The notes under the pieces are model-generated. The model was not told the DNA's origin and did not search any database. It saw only the letters and a list, made by a program, of their open reading frames with translations. 64,000 nucleotides of DNA from UBA7703 sp034926785 (GTDB taxonomy: Bacteria; Bacillota; Clostridia; Christensenellales; CAG-138): positions 1 through 64,000 of the forward strand of contig JAYFQU010000009.1 in the NCBI GenBank assembly GCA_034926785.1, given 5' to 3'. Positions 16,650 to 25,880 of this stretch are shown one piece after another. The stretch's first letter is position 1; every line of letters starts with the position of its first letter. A program made the position numbers and the translations under genes.

Positions 16650-17369
16650 ATGAAGATAGACCTGCACACGACGGGCGTTCCGGCCTATGTAGAAATCTAT
16701 AATTCGCTGTATGCCGATATTACGGGCGGCGTCTACCCCGCGGGCGAATGCCTGCCCGGCGAGATTGCGCTCGCGCAAAAATATCAGGTCAGCCGCAATA
16801 CGCTCCGCCAGGCGATGGCGATTCTCTGCGAGGATGGTCTCTTAATCCGTTCCCGCGGAAAGGGAACGCTGGTTGCGCAGCAGCAGGAACCGAAAAACGA
16901 CGGTTCGCGAAATCCACTCACATCTTTTTCAACGGTAACGATCAAAAACACGGACATCCGATATAACTTCACCCCGCCGACGGATATTGCGCAGGCGAAG
17001 CTTGCGCTTGGCAAGAGTGACATTTTGCTGGCAAGCTATCTTGTCTATCACGGCATCGATGCGGTAATCGGCTATTCGTTTGTGCAGGTGCCGGTCAACC
17101 TGCTCTCCCGCATGCAGGTGGATGTCTCCTCGCCGGACGCGATGCACCTCTTTTTAAACGAGGAGCTCTATCAGGCGGCGAGTTATCAGGAAATCTCCCT
17201 GAAGCTCATCTTCGTAAACGACACGGAGACGGAATATCTGAAGATTGAAGAAGGTACGCCGATTCATTTACTGGAGTGTATTCTCTTTGGCGCGGATCAA
17301 ACCCCGCTGGCCAGATGCAAGCACTATATGCGTCCGGAGTACTATAAAATTCAATATACGATACGCTGA
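16650..17369 (+). CDS. GntR/HutC-family transcriptional regulator
   Basis: A 239-residue repressor-type protein. The N-terminal winged helix-turn-helix reads PAYVEIYNSLYADITGGVY then LPGEIALAQKYQVSRNTLRQAM and ends with RSRGKGTLVA (about 71-80). The C-terminal ~150 residues form a UTRA ligand-binding domain ending in the typical PLARCKHYMRPEYYKIQY. ATG 16650 has GAGGGAA upstream. It heads the SAM hydrolase/ECF genes with only 63 bp to the next start, so it is probably the local regulator. The UTRA ligand is likely a small metabolite of the pathway (nucleoside, sugar or methionine-related); the sequence does not say which. Confidence 0.9.
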   Translation: MKIDLHTTGVPAYVEIYNSLYADITGGVYPAGECLPGEIALAQKYQVSRNTLRQAMAILCEDGLLIRSRGKGTLVAQQQEPKNDGSRNPLTSFSTVTIKNTDIRYNFTPPTDIAQAKLALGKSDILLASYLVYHGIDAVIGYSFVQVPVNLLSRMQVDVSSPDAMHLFLNEELYQAASYQEISLKLIFVNDTETEYLKIEEGTPIHLLECILFGADQTPLARCKHYMRPEYYKIQYTIR

Positions 17370-17432
17370 GCGTAAACATGGGTCAACAGACTGTAATTCG
17401 ATATTATTTGATAGGAAGCGGGGATAACGGTA

Positions 17433-18296
17433 ATGAAGCCACTCGTCATCATGTCCGACTTTGGGCTCGCCGACGGCGCGGTCAGCGCCATGTACGGGGT
17501 TGCATACTCCGTCTGCGAACAGCTCAATATCAGCAGCCTCACACACGAAATTCCGCAATACAACGCCTGGGAGGCCAGCTATCGGCTCATCCAGACCGTT
17601 GGCTACTGGCCGAAAGGAACGGTGTTTGTCTCCGTGGTTGATCCGGGCGTTGGCTCCACGCGCCGCAGCATCGCCGTAGAAACCATTGCCGGGCAATACA
17701 TCATCACGCCGGACAACGGCACGCTCACGCATGTCAAGCACATCAGCGGCATCGTCGCCGCGCGCGAGATTGACGAGCGCGTCAACCGCCTGCCCGGCTC
17801 CGGCGAGAGCTATACCTTCCACGGACGGGATATCTACGCGTATACCGGCGCGCGGCTTGCGGCAGGCGTGATCGACTTTGCCGGCGTCGGGCCGGAGGTC
17901 GATCCGGAGAGCGTAGTGGAGCTGCCGATTGCAGTTGCAAAGCTGGAAGGCGACACCATCTATGGGGATATCGACGTGCTGGATGTCCGCTTTGGCAGCC
18001 TTTGGACGAGCATTCCGCGTGAGCTGTTCCTGCAACTTGGCGTCAAGCACGGGGACCGGATCGAAATCATGATTGAAAACGGCGCGCGCCTGGTCTATCG
18101 CAACTCCCTGATCTACGCCCGCTCGTTTGCGGATGCGTTTGTCGGCGAGCCGCTGGTCTATGTCAACAGCCTCGACCGTATGGCGGTTGCGATCAATCAG
18201 GGCGACTTTTCCCGCGCCTATAACATTGGCACCGGCGCGCCCTGGACCATACAGGTGCGCAAGTCCCGCCTGAAGGAGCCGAGATATGGAGACTAG
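17433..18296 (+). CDS. S-adenosylmethionine hydrolase (SAM hydroxide adenosyltransferase family), copy 1
   Basis: A 287-residue cytoplasmic enzyme of the DUF62/COG1912 family, whose characterised hydrolases convert SAM plus water to adenosine and methionine. Motifs visible are MSDFGLADGAVSAMYGV (7-23), the active-site region VFVSVVDPGVGSTRR (about 67-81), PDNGTLTHV (about 96) and FHGRDIYAYTGARLA (about 130-144). The C-terminal beta-barrel domain ends before residue 287. It overlaps the following ECF ATPase gene by 11 bp, so the two are translationally linked. A second family member lies 3.5 kb downstream at 20913. Confidence 0.9.
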   Translation: MKPLVIMSDFGLADGAVSAMYGVAYSVCEQLNISSLTHEIPQYNAWEASYRLIQTVGYWPKGTVFVSVVDPGVGSTRRSIAVETIAGQYIITPDNGTLTHVKHISGIVAAREIDERVNRLPGSGESYTFHGRDIYAYTGARLAAGVIDFAGVGPEVDPESVVELPIAVAKLEGDTIYGDIDVLDVRFGSLWTSIPRELFLQLGVKHGDRIEIMIENGARLVYRNSLIYARSFADAFVGEPLVYVNSLDRMAVAINQGDFSRAYNIGTGAPWTIQVRKSRLKEPRYGD

Positions 18297-19998
18297 CCGA
18301 AAGCCGGTTGTTACATTTTCAGACTTTTCCTTTCAATACTTTTCGCAGGCGGAGCCGACCCTGCATGAGATCAACCTGACGATCTATGAGGGGGAAAAGG
18401 TGCTCATCGTCGGCCCGTCCGGCAGCGGAAAGAGCACGCTGGGCAACTGCATCAACGGCCTGATCCCGTTTTCCTATCCCGGCGAAATCAAAGGCAGCCT
18501 GAAGGTCTGCGGCCTCGAAACCAAAAAATCCAGCATTTTTGCGCTGAGTCAGCACGTAGGCACCGTGTTGCAGGATCCGGACGGACAATTCATCGGGCTT
18601 TCGGTCGGCGAGGACATCGCCTTTGCGCTGGAAAACGAGTGCGTGCGGCAAGAGAAAATGAAGCAGATCGTCTCCGATACCGCCGCGCTGGTGGATATGG
18701 ACGGGTTGCTCAACGCCTCTCCGTTTGAACTCTCCGGCGGGCAGAAGCAGCGCGTCTCGTTTGCGGGAGTGATGGTGCACGAGGTGGAGGCGCTGCTCTT
18801 TGACGAGCCGCTGGCAAATCTTGACCCCGCGACGGGCAAGACCGCGATCGATCTGATCGACCGTATCTCGCAGGACTACCATAAGACGGTCGTGATCATC
18901 GAGCACAGGCTCGAGGATGTGTTGTATCGCCGTGTGGATCGCGTGATTGTTATGTCCGAAGGGCGGATTGTTGCGGATCTGTCGCCGGACGCGCTCATGG
19001 CGGCGGATATCCTCGTCAATCTCGGGATCCGCGAGCCGCTGTATGTCACAGCGCTGAAATACGCCGGCGTTCCCGTAACGGAACAACTCCGCGCGGGGCG
19101 GATCGACACGCTGGATGTGGACGCCGTGAAGGGCGCGCTATCGGCCTGGGACGCGGCGCAGCCGGAACGCGCGCCCAAGCAACCCGGGGAAGCGATCCTT
19201 TCCGCACGGGACTTGAGCTATCGCTATGTGGAGCAGAGGCCGATTCTGAAGCACCTGAATTTCTCCATCGAGGCGGGCGAGATGGTCAGCCTCGTTGGCA
19301 CCAACGGCGCGGGCAAGAGTACGCTTGCCAAGGTGATCACCGGCATCTGCAAGGATCCCGAGGGCAGTCTGCTTTTCCACGGCGGCGTGATGGACAACTG
19401 GACGATTCACGAACGCAGCGGGAAGATTGGCTACGTCATGCAGAATCCCAACCAGATGATCTGCAAGTCCATGATCTATGACGAGGTTGCGCTGGGGCTC
19501 AGGCTTCGCGGCATGAACGAGGAGGAGATCAAGCCGAAGGTAGAGCATGCCCTCAAGATCTGCGGCCTTTCCCCATTTCGAAAGTGGCCCATCTCCGCGC
19601 TCTCATTCGGGCAGAAAAAGCGCGTTACCATCGCGAGCGTGCTCGTGCTGGAGCCGGAGCTGATCATTCTCGACGAGCCGACGGCGGGGCAGGACTACCG
19701 GCACTATACCGAGATCATGGAGTTTTTGCGCTCGCTCAACGAGAACGGAACGACGATCCTGCTCATCACGCACGATATGCACCTAATGCTGGAATATACG
19801 CCGCATGCCATCGTGCTGCATGCCGGGGAGATTCTGCTTGACGGCACGGCGGTGCAGGCGCTCACCAACGAGGAGATCGCCGCGCGCGCAAGCCTGAAGG
19901 TGACATCGCTTTATCAGCTGGCCTCCCGCGCGGGACTGCCGGACGGAGAAGCGTTTGTGCAGCATTTTATCGACTATGAGAGGAGTACGGCTCGATGA
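18286..19998 (+). CDS. ECF transporter energy-coupling ATPase, two fused cassettes (EcfA-EcfA')
   Basis: A 570-residue tandem ABC ATPase that powers ECF-type uptake. Cassette 1 (about 1-270) has Walker A GPSGSGKST (44-52), signature LSGGQKQRV (about 147) and Walker B LLFDEP. Cassette 2 (about 300-560) has Walker A GTNGAGKST, a variant signature LSFGQKKRV and Walker B IILDEPTAGQD. Most Bacillota have separate ecfA1 and ecfA2; here one chain holds both. It overlaps the upstream SAM hydrolase by 11 bp and the EcfT gene by 4 bp. Confidence 0.92.
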   Translation: METSRKPVVTFSDFSFQYFSQAEPTLHEINLTIYEGEKVLIVGPSGSGKSTLGNCINGLIPFSYPGEIKGSLKVCGLETKKSSIFALSQHVGTVLQDPDGQFIGLSVGEDIAFALENECVRQEKMKQIVSDTAALVDMDGLLNASPFELSGGQKQRVSFAGVMVHEVEALLFDEPLANLDPATGKTAIDLIDRISQDYHKTVVIIEHRLEDVLYRRVDRVIVMSEGRIVADLSPDALMAADILVNLGIREPLYVTALKYAGVPVTEQLRAGRIDTLDVDAVKGALSAWDAAQPERAPKQPGEAILSARDLSYRYVEQRPILKHLNFSIEAGEMVSLVGTNGAGKSTLAKVITGICKDPEGSLLFHGGVMDNWTIHERSGKIGYVMQNPNQMICKSMIYDEVALGLRLRGMNEEEIKPKVEHALKICGLSPFRKWPISALSFGQKKRVTIASVLVLEPELIILDEPTAGQDYRHYTEIMEFLRSLNENGTTILLITHDMHLMLEYTPHAIVLHAGEILLDGTAVQALTNEEIAARASLKVTSLYQLASRAGLPDGEAFVQHFIDYERSTAR

Positions 19999-20828
19999 AA
20001 GCGAAACTCTTTGACTATGTTGAGCGGCACAATATCGTCTACGACCTTTCCGGCGTGACGAAACTCTTCTGCTTTCTGCTGCTGACGGCGGCGGTCATGT
20101 TTTCCTACGATATCCGCGCAATTGCGGTCATCATGGTGCTGTCTCTCGTGTTCTTAAAGATGTCCCAGATTCAGTTTCGCCAGATCAAGCTGATGCTTTT
20201 ATACGTGCTGGTGTTTCTGGTGTTTAACTTTGTGCTCACGTTTGTCTTCAGCCCGACCTATGGTGTGGATATCTATGGCACGAAGCATGTGCTCTTTACA
20301 ATCGCAGGCCGCTATGTGGTGACGAGCGAGCAGATGCTCTATCAGGTGACCAAGACGCTCAAATATGCCTCCGTCGTGCCGCTTGGCATCATCTTTTTCC
20401 TCTCAACCAACCCGAGCGAGCTCGCCGCCTCCATCAATCGCGCGGGGGTCAGCTATAAGGCGGCGTTTGCCTTTTCACTGACGCTGCGCTATTTTCCGGA
20501 TTTGATTCGGGACTATCAGGATATCTCCGCTGCGCAGCAATGCCGCGGGTTGGATCTCTCAAAAAAAGAAAAGTTGGGCACCCGCCTCAAGAACATACTA
20601 AACATCACGATTCCGCTGATTTTCTCTACGCTCGACCGCATCGAGACCATCTCCAATACGATGGATCTGCGCGGGTTTGGCAAGGAGAAGAAGCGCACCT
20701 GGTACTCCGCTAAGCCGCTCAAGCGAAACGATATCCTCGCGCTGAGCCTTGCGCTCTGCCTGTTTCTCGGCACCGTCGCACTCAGCGTCTTTATCAATCA
20801 CAGCAAGTTCTGGAATCCGTTTGTCTGA
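19995..20828 (+). CDS. ECF transporter transmembrane component EcfT
   Basis: A 277-residue integral membrane protein with five to six hydrophobic helices. It carries two coupling-helix motifs with the Arg-Gly pair: AAQQCRGLDLSKK (about 176-188) and MDLRGFGKEKKRTW (about 222-235). These dock into the grooves of the ATPases. The gene overlaps the EcfAA' gene by ATGA. With that gene and an S component it forms an uptake complex. Confidence 0.9.
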   Translation: MKAKLFDYVERHNIVYDLSGVTKLFCFLLLTAAVMFSYDIRAIAVIMVLSLVFLKMSQIQFRQIKLMLLYVLVFLVFNFVLTFVFSPTYGVDIYGTKHVLFTIAGRYVVTSEQMLYQVTKTLKYASVVPLGIIFFLSTNPSELAASINRAGVSYKAAFAFSLTLRYFPDLIRDYQDISAAQQCRGLDLSKKEKLGTRLKNILNITIPLIFSTLDRIETISNTMDLRGFGKEKKRTWYSAKPLKRNDILALSLALCLFLGTVALSVFINHSKFWNPFV

Positions 20829-20912
20829 TGTGCGTGCGGCTGCCGGATCGCAAAAAAAATGCAATGCCCGGCTGCGAACGCGGCCAACGTGAAAATCAAA
20901 AAGGAGAACAAC

Positions 20913-21758
20913 ATGAAACCCATTCTGGTCTTTCAAACCGACTTTACCTATAAGGAAGGCGCGGTCAGCTCTATGTACGGCGTGGTCAAGAGCGTGGATC
21001 GTGAGCTGGAAATCTTTGACGGCACGCATGAGCTGCCGCAGTATGACACCTGGAGCGCGAGCTACCGCCTGTATCAGAGCCTGCGGTTTTGGCCCGAGGG
21101 CACGATCTATGTCTCCGTGGTCGATCCCGGTGTCGGCACCGCGCGCAGAGCCTGCGTCGCGAAGGTCAACGGAGGATACTATGTTGTGACGCCCGATAAC
21201 GGAGCGCTCACGCATATCGACCGTGAGATGGGCATCCTTGAGGTGCGCGAGATCGACGAGAGCGTCAACCGCCTCCGCGGCAAGGACACCGAGGGCGTCG
21301 CGATTTTTCACGGGCGCGACCTCTTCGGCTATACCGCCGCGCGCCTTGCCAGCGGCATTATCGACTATGAGGGCGTCGGCCCCGCGTATCCCGTCAGCGA
21401 GGTCGTTCGGCACAAAATGCACGAGCCGACGGTCGGCGCGGGCAAGGCGGAGGGGATCTTCGAGATCGACGACCCAAACTTTGGCAACCTCTGGACGAAT
21501 ATCCCCACGCGGCTGTTCTTCGAAAGCGGGTTTGCCTATGGGGACGCCGTCCACGTCACCGTGCAGCACGCGGGCAAGACCGTGTTTGACCAGAATGTGC
21601 TTTTCCATCAGAGCTTTGGTTTTGCCAAGCAGGGCGAACCCATCATCTATAACAATGAGTTGATGAAGATTGCCCTTGCGGTGAGCTGCGGCAGCTTCAA
21701 AGAGCGTTATTCCCTTTCCTTTGGCGCGGACTGGCGCGTCTGCTTCGCAAAGGCCTGA
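20913..21758 (+). CDS. S-adenosylmethionine hydrolase family, copy 2
   Basis: A 281-residue paralogue of the protein at 17433, with the same motifs: FQTDFTYKEGAVSSMYGVVKS, IYVSVVDPGVGTARR, PDNGALTHI and FHGRDLFGYTAARLASG. The first motif reads QTDF-YKEG rather than SDFG-ADG, so its specificity could differ. I chose ATG 20913, which follows AAGGAGAAC and starts at the family's first strand, over an upstream in-frame start at 20859. It sits 85 bp after ecfT and 124 bp before the S-component gene. Confidence 0.88.
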   Translation: MKPILVFQTDFTYKEGAVSSMYGVVKSVDRELEIFDGTHELPQYDTWSASYRLYQSLRFWPEGTIYVSVVDPGVGTARRACVAKVNGGYYVVTPDNGALTHIDREMGILEVREIDESVNRLRGKDTEGVAIFHGRDLFGYTAARLASGIIDYEGVGPAYPVSEVVRHKMHEPTVGAGKAEGIFEIDDPNFGNLWTNIPTRLFFESGFAYGDAVHVTVQHAGKTVFDQNVLFHQSFGFAKQGEPIIYNNELMKIALAVSCGSFKERYSLSFGADWRVCFAKA

Positions 21759-21813
21759 GCGCGGGGCCGAATTTCGCGCGTTGTGTTGTGTTTGAACAAG
21801 CCCGCCTGTTGGC

Positions 21814-21841
21814 TTGACAAATCATATACGATATGTATAGT
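21814..21841 (+). promoter_or_regulatory. Promoter before ECF S-component gene
   Basis: TTGACA, 16-bp spacer, TATAGT. The spacer contains an inverted repeat CATAT-ACG-ATATG (21823-21835), a possible operator. The leader is only about 35 nt, too short for a riboswitch. Confidence 0.75.
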
Positions 21842-21881
21842 ATGGAACAGGAATGATAATGATTATGGGAGGTAATGTCTG

Positions 21882-22445
21882 ATGAAGAAAATGTTCAAAG
21901 TAACCACAAAAACCATCGTTGCAACCGGACTCGGCGCCGCTCTATTTGCGCTGCTGTTCATGTATGTGAAGGTTCCCACCGGCATTCCCGAAACCTCCAT
22001 CCAGACCGCATACGGCCTCGGCGCGTTCTTTGCGGCGCTGTTTGGTCCTATCGCGGGCGGCCTGATCGCGTTCATCGGCCATGCGATCTCCGACGCTTTG
22101 CAGTATGGCTCACCCTGGTGGAGCTGGGTTATCGCAAGCGGCGTGTCCATGTTCCTCGTCGGTCTGGTCTATACGAAGCTCAAGGCGGATGAAGGCGAGT
22201 TTGGCTGGAAGGACGTCCTTCGCTTTAATATCTATCAGATTCTGGCCAACGTCATTGCCTGGATTGTTGTAGCGCCGGTGCTCGATATCGTCATCTATGC
22301 GGAGCCCGTGAACCTCGTCTTCACGCAGGGCGCGGTCGCCTGCCTTTGGAATGCGATTGCCTGCGGCGTGATCGGCACGCTGCTGCTCTTCGCCTATGCC
22401 AAGATCCGCCCGAAGAAGGGCAGCCTCTCCAAGGAAGAGGAGTAA
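21882..22445 (+). CDS. ECF transporter substrate-binding S component
   Basis: A 187-residue membrane protein with five to six helices. It resembles the COG4720/UPF0397 S-component group: a basic N-terminus (MKKMFKVTTKTIVATGLGAALFALL), GIPETSIQTAYGLGAFFAALFGPIAGGLIAFIGHAISD in the middle, and a charged C-tail. S components capture the substrate and use a shared or dedicated EcfAA'T module. The EcfAA'T genes are just upstream, so this is likely a dedicated system. The substrate is unknown; the flanking SAM hydrolases point to a methionine- or nucleoside-related molecule, by context only. GGGAGG precedes the ATG. Confidence 0.85.
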   Translation: MKKMFKVTTKTIVATGLGAALFALLFMYVKVPTGIPETSIQTAYGLGAFFAALFGPIAGGLIAFIGHAISDALQYGSPWWSWVIASGVSMFLVGLVYTKLKADEGEFGWKDVLRFNIYQILANVIAWIVVAPVLDIVIYAEPVNLVFTQGAVACLWNAIACGVIGTLLLFAYAKIRPKKGSLSKEEE

Positions 22446-22532
22446 TTTCCTTCGCGCTAACATGCGGTTCAACGCCAAGTGCGTGAAAATTCAGTAAAAT
22501 TCAAAAAGCAGCTTTGAGTTGCTGCGGTTTCA

Positions 22533-22574
22533 AAATCTGTCGCTCGGGTACTGACCCAGGCGGCAGATTTTTCT
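22533..22574 (+). terminator. Terminator after ECF S-component gene
   Basis: AATCTGTCGC...GCGGCAGATT stem (one mismatch) followed by TTTTCT. It closes the ECF block about 90 bp after the stop. The rest of the gap 22446-22878 holds the promoter at 22763 and nothing else I can recognise. Confidence 0.75.
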
Positions 22575-22762
22575 ATTGTCAGGTCTATCACGCGCAGCGC
22601 TTTTCATAGAAAAAATCGAGAGAAACAGGAGATTTCACGCTTGCCGGAGCGTGGGGGGCCGAGGCGCCGTTTACGCGATAGAGCATGCTTCAACATGCAG
22701 GAATCAAAACGAAAGATTGCAAAATCGCTTCCGGCGAACAAGCAAACAGAATTTTCGGCACA

Positions 22763-22791
22763 TTGACTTTTCATTTGATACCAGATAAACT
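22763..22791 (+). promoter_or_regulatory. Promoter of nucleoside ABC importer operon
   Basis: TTGACT, 17-bp spacer, TAAACT, about 85 nt upstream of the BMP lipoprotein start. Confidence 0.65.
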
Positions 22792-22878
22792 AACTTGTGT
22801 GGAAGCCCACAACACATCTTCGTTTTTTCATCGAAACACCCGAAACACTATTTCATGAAAGAGGAGAGGAAATCAAAC

Positions 22879-24006
22879 ATGAAAAAAATCGTAACAATCC
22901 TGATGGCGGCACTGCTCGTGTTTGGCGCTGTTGCGTGCAAACCGGCGACCCCCGCGACGGAGGCGCCCGCCGCAGACGCAGCGGGAAAAAAGGTTTATAA
23001 CGTCGTCAGCCTGGTCAACGGAAACCTGGGCGACAAGTCCTTTTTTGACTCTGCGGAGTCCGGCCTGAAGGCCCTTCAGGACGCAGGACGCATCACCTAT
23101 AAGACCATCGAGATGGGCGCAACGGACGCGGACCAGCCGAAGTGGCTGGAAACCCTGTATGAAGTTGCCGAGTCCGGTGAATACGATCTGATCATCTGCG
23201 GCACGTGGCAGATGCCCGACAACCTGAAAGAGGTTGCAACCGCATATCCGGATCAGAAATTCCTGATTTATGACACCGACTCCTATGCCGGTGAAAACGC
23301 GAATGTCGTCAACATCAGCTATAAACAGAACGACATGGGCTATCTCATCGGCGTGTTTGCGGCGGCAATGACCTCCGAAACCTCGGTGAAGAACATCAAC
23401 CCGGAGAAGGTCGTCGGCTTCGTCGGCGGCGAGGACAGCCCGGTCATCAACGACTTCCTCTATGGTTTCCTGGAGGGCGTGAAGGCCACCGATCCCGAAG
23501 TCAAGGTTGACACCCGTTATGTGACCAACTATTATGACACGGCCGTTGCCAAGGAACTGGCAAGCTCAATGATCAACGACAACAAAGCGGATATCATCTG
23601 GGGCGTAGCGGGTCTGGCGGGCAATGGCGCGGCGGAAGCGGCCCAGGAATCCGGTAAAGCATGGTTCATCGGCGTGGACAGCGATCAGGAACTGACGCTG
23701 CAGGAGCAGCTGGCGGCGATCACGCTGACCTCCGGCCTTAAAAACGTCGGCCAGTCGATCATCTGGATCTTTGACCAGATGGATGCCGGCAAAACCTATT
23801 GGGGCCAGGCGGTCTATCTTGGCCTGACCGAAGGCGGCGTAGGCATTGCGACGGAGCACAACTTCGCGACCATCGCGCCGAAGTCCGTTCAGGACAAGGT
23901 CATGGCGGCGGAAGCGGCGGTCAGAGACGGCAGCATCGTGGTTTCCAGCGCGCTGACGGACGAGACCAAGGGCGTAGTTGATCTGCGCACGGCCATGCAG
24001 CCATAA
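22879..24006 (+). CDS. BMP-family ABC transporter substrate-binding lipoprotein
   Basis: A 375-residue lipoprotein: signal MKKIVTILMAALLVFG with lipobox AVAC (Cys at 20). The mature part is the basic membrane protein (PnrA/Med) fold, with VVSLVNGNLGDKSFFDSAESGLKAL (about 36-60), NVVNISYKQNDMGYLIGVFAA (about 139-159) and VVGFVGGEDSPVINDFLYGF. In characterised systems these bind purine nucleosides such as guanosine or inosine. ATG 22879 is preceded by GAGAGGAAA. Transporter genes follow after a 293-bp gap containing a terminator-like hairpin, usual for giving excess binding protein. Confidence 0.9.
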   Translation: MKKIVTILMAALLVFGAVACKPATPATEAPAADAAGKKVYNVVSLVNGNLGDKSFFDSAESGLKALQDAGRITYKTIEMGATDADQPKWLETLYEVAESGEYDLIICGTWQMPDNLKEVATAYPDQKFLIYDTDSYAGENANVVNISYKQNDMGYLIGVFAAAMTSETSVKNINPEKVVGFVGGEDSPVINDFLYGFLEGVKATDPEVKVDTRYVTNYYDTAVAKELASSMINDNKADIIWGVAGLAGNGAAEAAQESGKAWFIGVDSDQELTLQEQLAAITLTSGLKNVGQSIIWIFDQMDAGKTYWGQAVYLGLTEGGVGIATEHNFATIAPKSVQDKVMAAEAAVRDGSIVVSSALTDETKGVVDLRTAMQP

Positions 24007-24051
24007 CCGGCGCAACATAACTAAAACCGTGAAGTGAGCTTATACGGTCAG

Positions 24052-24085
24052 CCAGGGGGAGTGCGATAAGCGCTCCCCCGGTTTG
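24052..24085 (+). terminator. Hairpin after BMP lipoprotein gene (attenuator-like)
   Basis: A 12-bp near-perfect stem around GGGGGAG/CTCCCCC, followed by GGTTTGTT. A weak T-tract suggests partial termination, giving more binding protein than ATPase/permease. In the rest of the gap to 24299 I see a TTGACA at 24151 but no properly spaced -10. Confidence 0.6.
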
Positions 24086-24299
24086 TTACCGGACGGATAG
24101 CCGGCTTAGGCACACGCGGCTTTGAAAAAACATATCGTCCTGCGGACGGCTTGACATTGCAATTGCGCGGATCATTCTTTAATATGGATTCTAGGTAAAA
24201 CCGTGGGAATCCGATTGGCCCAAAGACAAAATGGCGCGAAGATTAGCCGCAAAAACGTGCGGCGGATGATACATATTCCATCAAAGGGGAATCCATTTT

Positions 24300-25880
24300 A
24301 TGGAACAGAACAATCTGGAACAGAACGATTTGGTCGTGCAGATGAAGGGGATCACCAAGGTGTATCCCAACGGTATCGCCGCGAATCAAAGCGTTGATTT
24401 CTCCGTGCGGCGCGGGGAGATCCACGCGCTGATGGGCGAGAACGGCGCAGGCAAGAGCACGCTGATGAAGATGCTCTTCGGTCTCGAACAGCCGACTGAG
24501 GGGGAGATTGTCGTCAATGGCGAAAGGGTTTCGCTCTCCTCGCCCACGGTTGCAATCGCCCACGGCATCGGCATGGTACACCAGCACTTTATGCTTGTGC
24601 CAAGCCTCACCGTTGCCGAAAACATCGTGCTCGGCATGGTGCCGAAAAAAAGCGGCATGTTCATCGACTTTAAAAAGGCGACGGAGCTCACAAAGGAATA
24701 TTCCGAGCGCTTTAATCTCGCGGTGAATCCGGACGCGAAGGTCGTGGATATCCCCGTGGGCATGAAGCAGAAGGTGGAAATTCTCAAGGCGCTCATCCGT
24801 GGCGCGAGGATTCTCATTCTCGACGAGCCGACCGCTGTGCTCACCACGCAGGAGACGGCCGAGCTCTTTCGCGAACTGGTGCACCTCAAGGAACAAGGAT
24901 ATACCATCATCTTTATCTCCCATAAGCTCAACGAAATCAAGCAGATTACCGACCGCATCACAATTATGCGCGGCGGAAAATCAATGGGCGTTTACGAAAC
25001 AGCGGCAATCAGCGAGCAGGAGATCTCCCGGTTGATGGTTGGACGCGACGTTATACTGGATGTTCAGAAGGACGCGCCGAAGCCGACGGACGTCGTGCTC
25101 AAGGTGCGCAATCTGCAGTATACCAACGAATGGAACAAAAAAATGCTCGACGGCGTATCGTTCGATGTGCGAAAGGGCGAGATTCTAGGCGTTGCGGGCG
25201 TTGAAGGAAACGGACAGCGGGAGCTGGTCGATATGCTTTTCGACCTGAACGAGCCGGACGGAGGGACGGCGACCGTCAACGGGACGGATGTGATCAGCGC
25301 TCCGCAGAGCAAGATTCGCGCTCTCGGCGTCTCTCTCGTGCCGGAGGACCGCATGACCTATGGCATAGCGGAGATCGCCACCATCGAGGAAAACCTGATC
25401 TCCGACCGGTTTGAGGAGAAACGCTTCAACAAAGGCCCGCTCTTTGATATGAAGGCGATTCATGAAGAGAGCGACCGTCTGATACAGGACTATGCGGTGC
25501 TATGCAGGTCCCGCAAGCAAAAGGTTAAGATGCTCTCCGGCGGCAACATTCAAAAGGTCGTGGTCGCAAGGGAGTTTTCCAGCGACCCGACGCTGATCAT
25601 TGCCGACCAGCCGACGCGCGGCATAGACGTTGGCGCAACGGAGTTTATCCGCAAGAAGCTGGTCGATCTTTCCCGCGCGGGTTCGGCGGTACTGCTGGTT
25701 TCGGCCGATCTCAACGAGGTTATGGAGCTGAGCGACAGCCTCATCGTGCTCTGCGGTGGTAAGATCGCGGCCTATTTTGAGGATACGAGTCAGCTCAACG
25801 ACGAGGTGATGGGCGAATATATGCTAGGCCTCAAGCGGCAGAGCAACGAGGAGATCGGGAGGGTGTGTCATGAAAGATAG
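24300..25880 (+). CDS. Nucleoside ABC transporter ATP-binding protein (two cassettes)
   Basis: A 526-residue ATPase of the sugar/nucleoside (RbsA/NupO-YufO) type with two cassettes. Cassette 1 has Walker A GENGAGKST (about 48-56) and Walker B ILDEPTAVL. Cassette 2 has a degenerate Walker A (GVEGNGQRE), signature LSGGNIQKV and Walker B IIADQPTRGIDVG. The degenerate second Walker A is normal in this family. It energises the permeases encoded next, overlapping the first by 11 bp. Confidence 0.92.
   Translation: MEQNNLEQNDLVVQMKGITKVYPNGIAANQSVDFSVRRGEIHALMGENGAGKSTLMKMLFGLEQPTEGEIVVNGERVSLSSPTVAIAHGIGMVHQHFMLVPSLTVAENIVLGMVPKKSGMFIDFKKATELTKEYSERFNLAVNPDAKVVDIPVGMKQKVEILKALIRGARILILDEPTAVLTTQETAELFRELVHLKEQGYTIIFISHKLNEIKQITDRITIMRGGKSMGVYETAAISEQEISRLMVGRDVILDVQKDAPKPTDVVLKVRNLQYTNEWNKKMLDGVSFDVRKGEILGVAGVEGNGQRELVDMLFDLNEPDGGTATVNGTDVISAPQSKIRALGVSLVPEDRMTYGIAEIATIEENLISDRFEEKRFNKGPLFDMKAIHEESDRLIQDYAVLCRSRKQKVKMLSGGNIQKVVVAREFSSDPTLIIADQPTRGIDVGATEFIRKKLVDLSRAGSAVLLVSADLNEVMELSDSLIVLCGGKIAAYFEDTSQLNDEVMGEYMLGLKRQSNEEIGRVCHER

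Noticed and set aside
24151..24185. TTGACA plus TAATAT before the nucleoside ABC ATPase gene as an internal promoter
   Set aside because: Spacing of 23 bp is outside the normal range; the operon promoter at 22763 is preferred.
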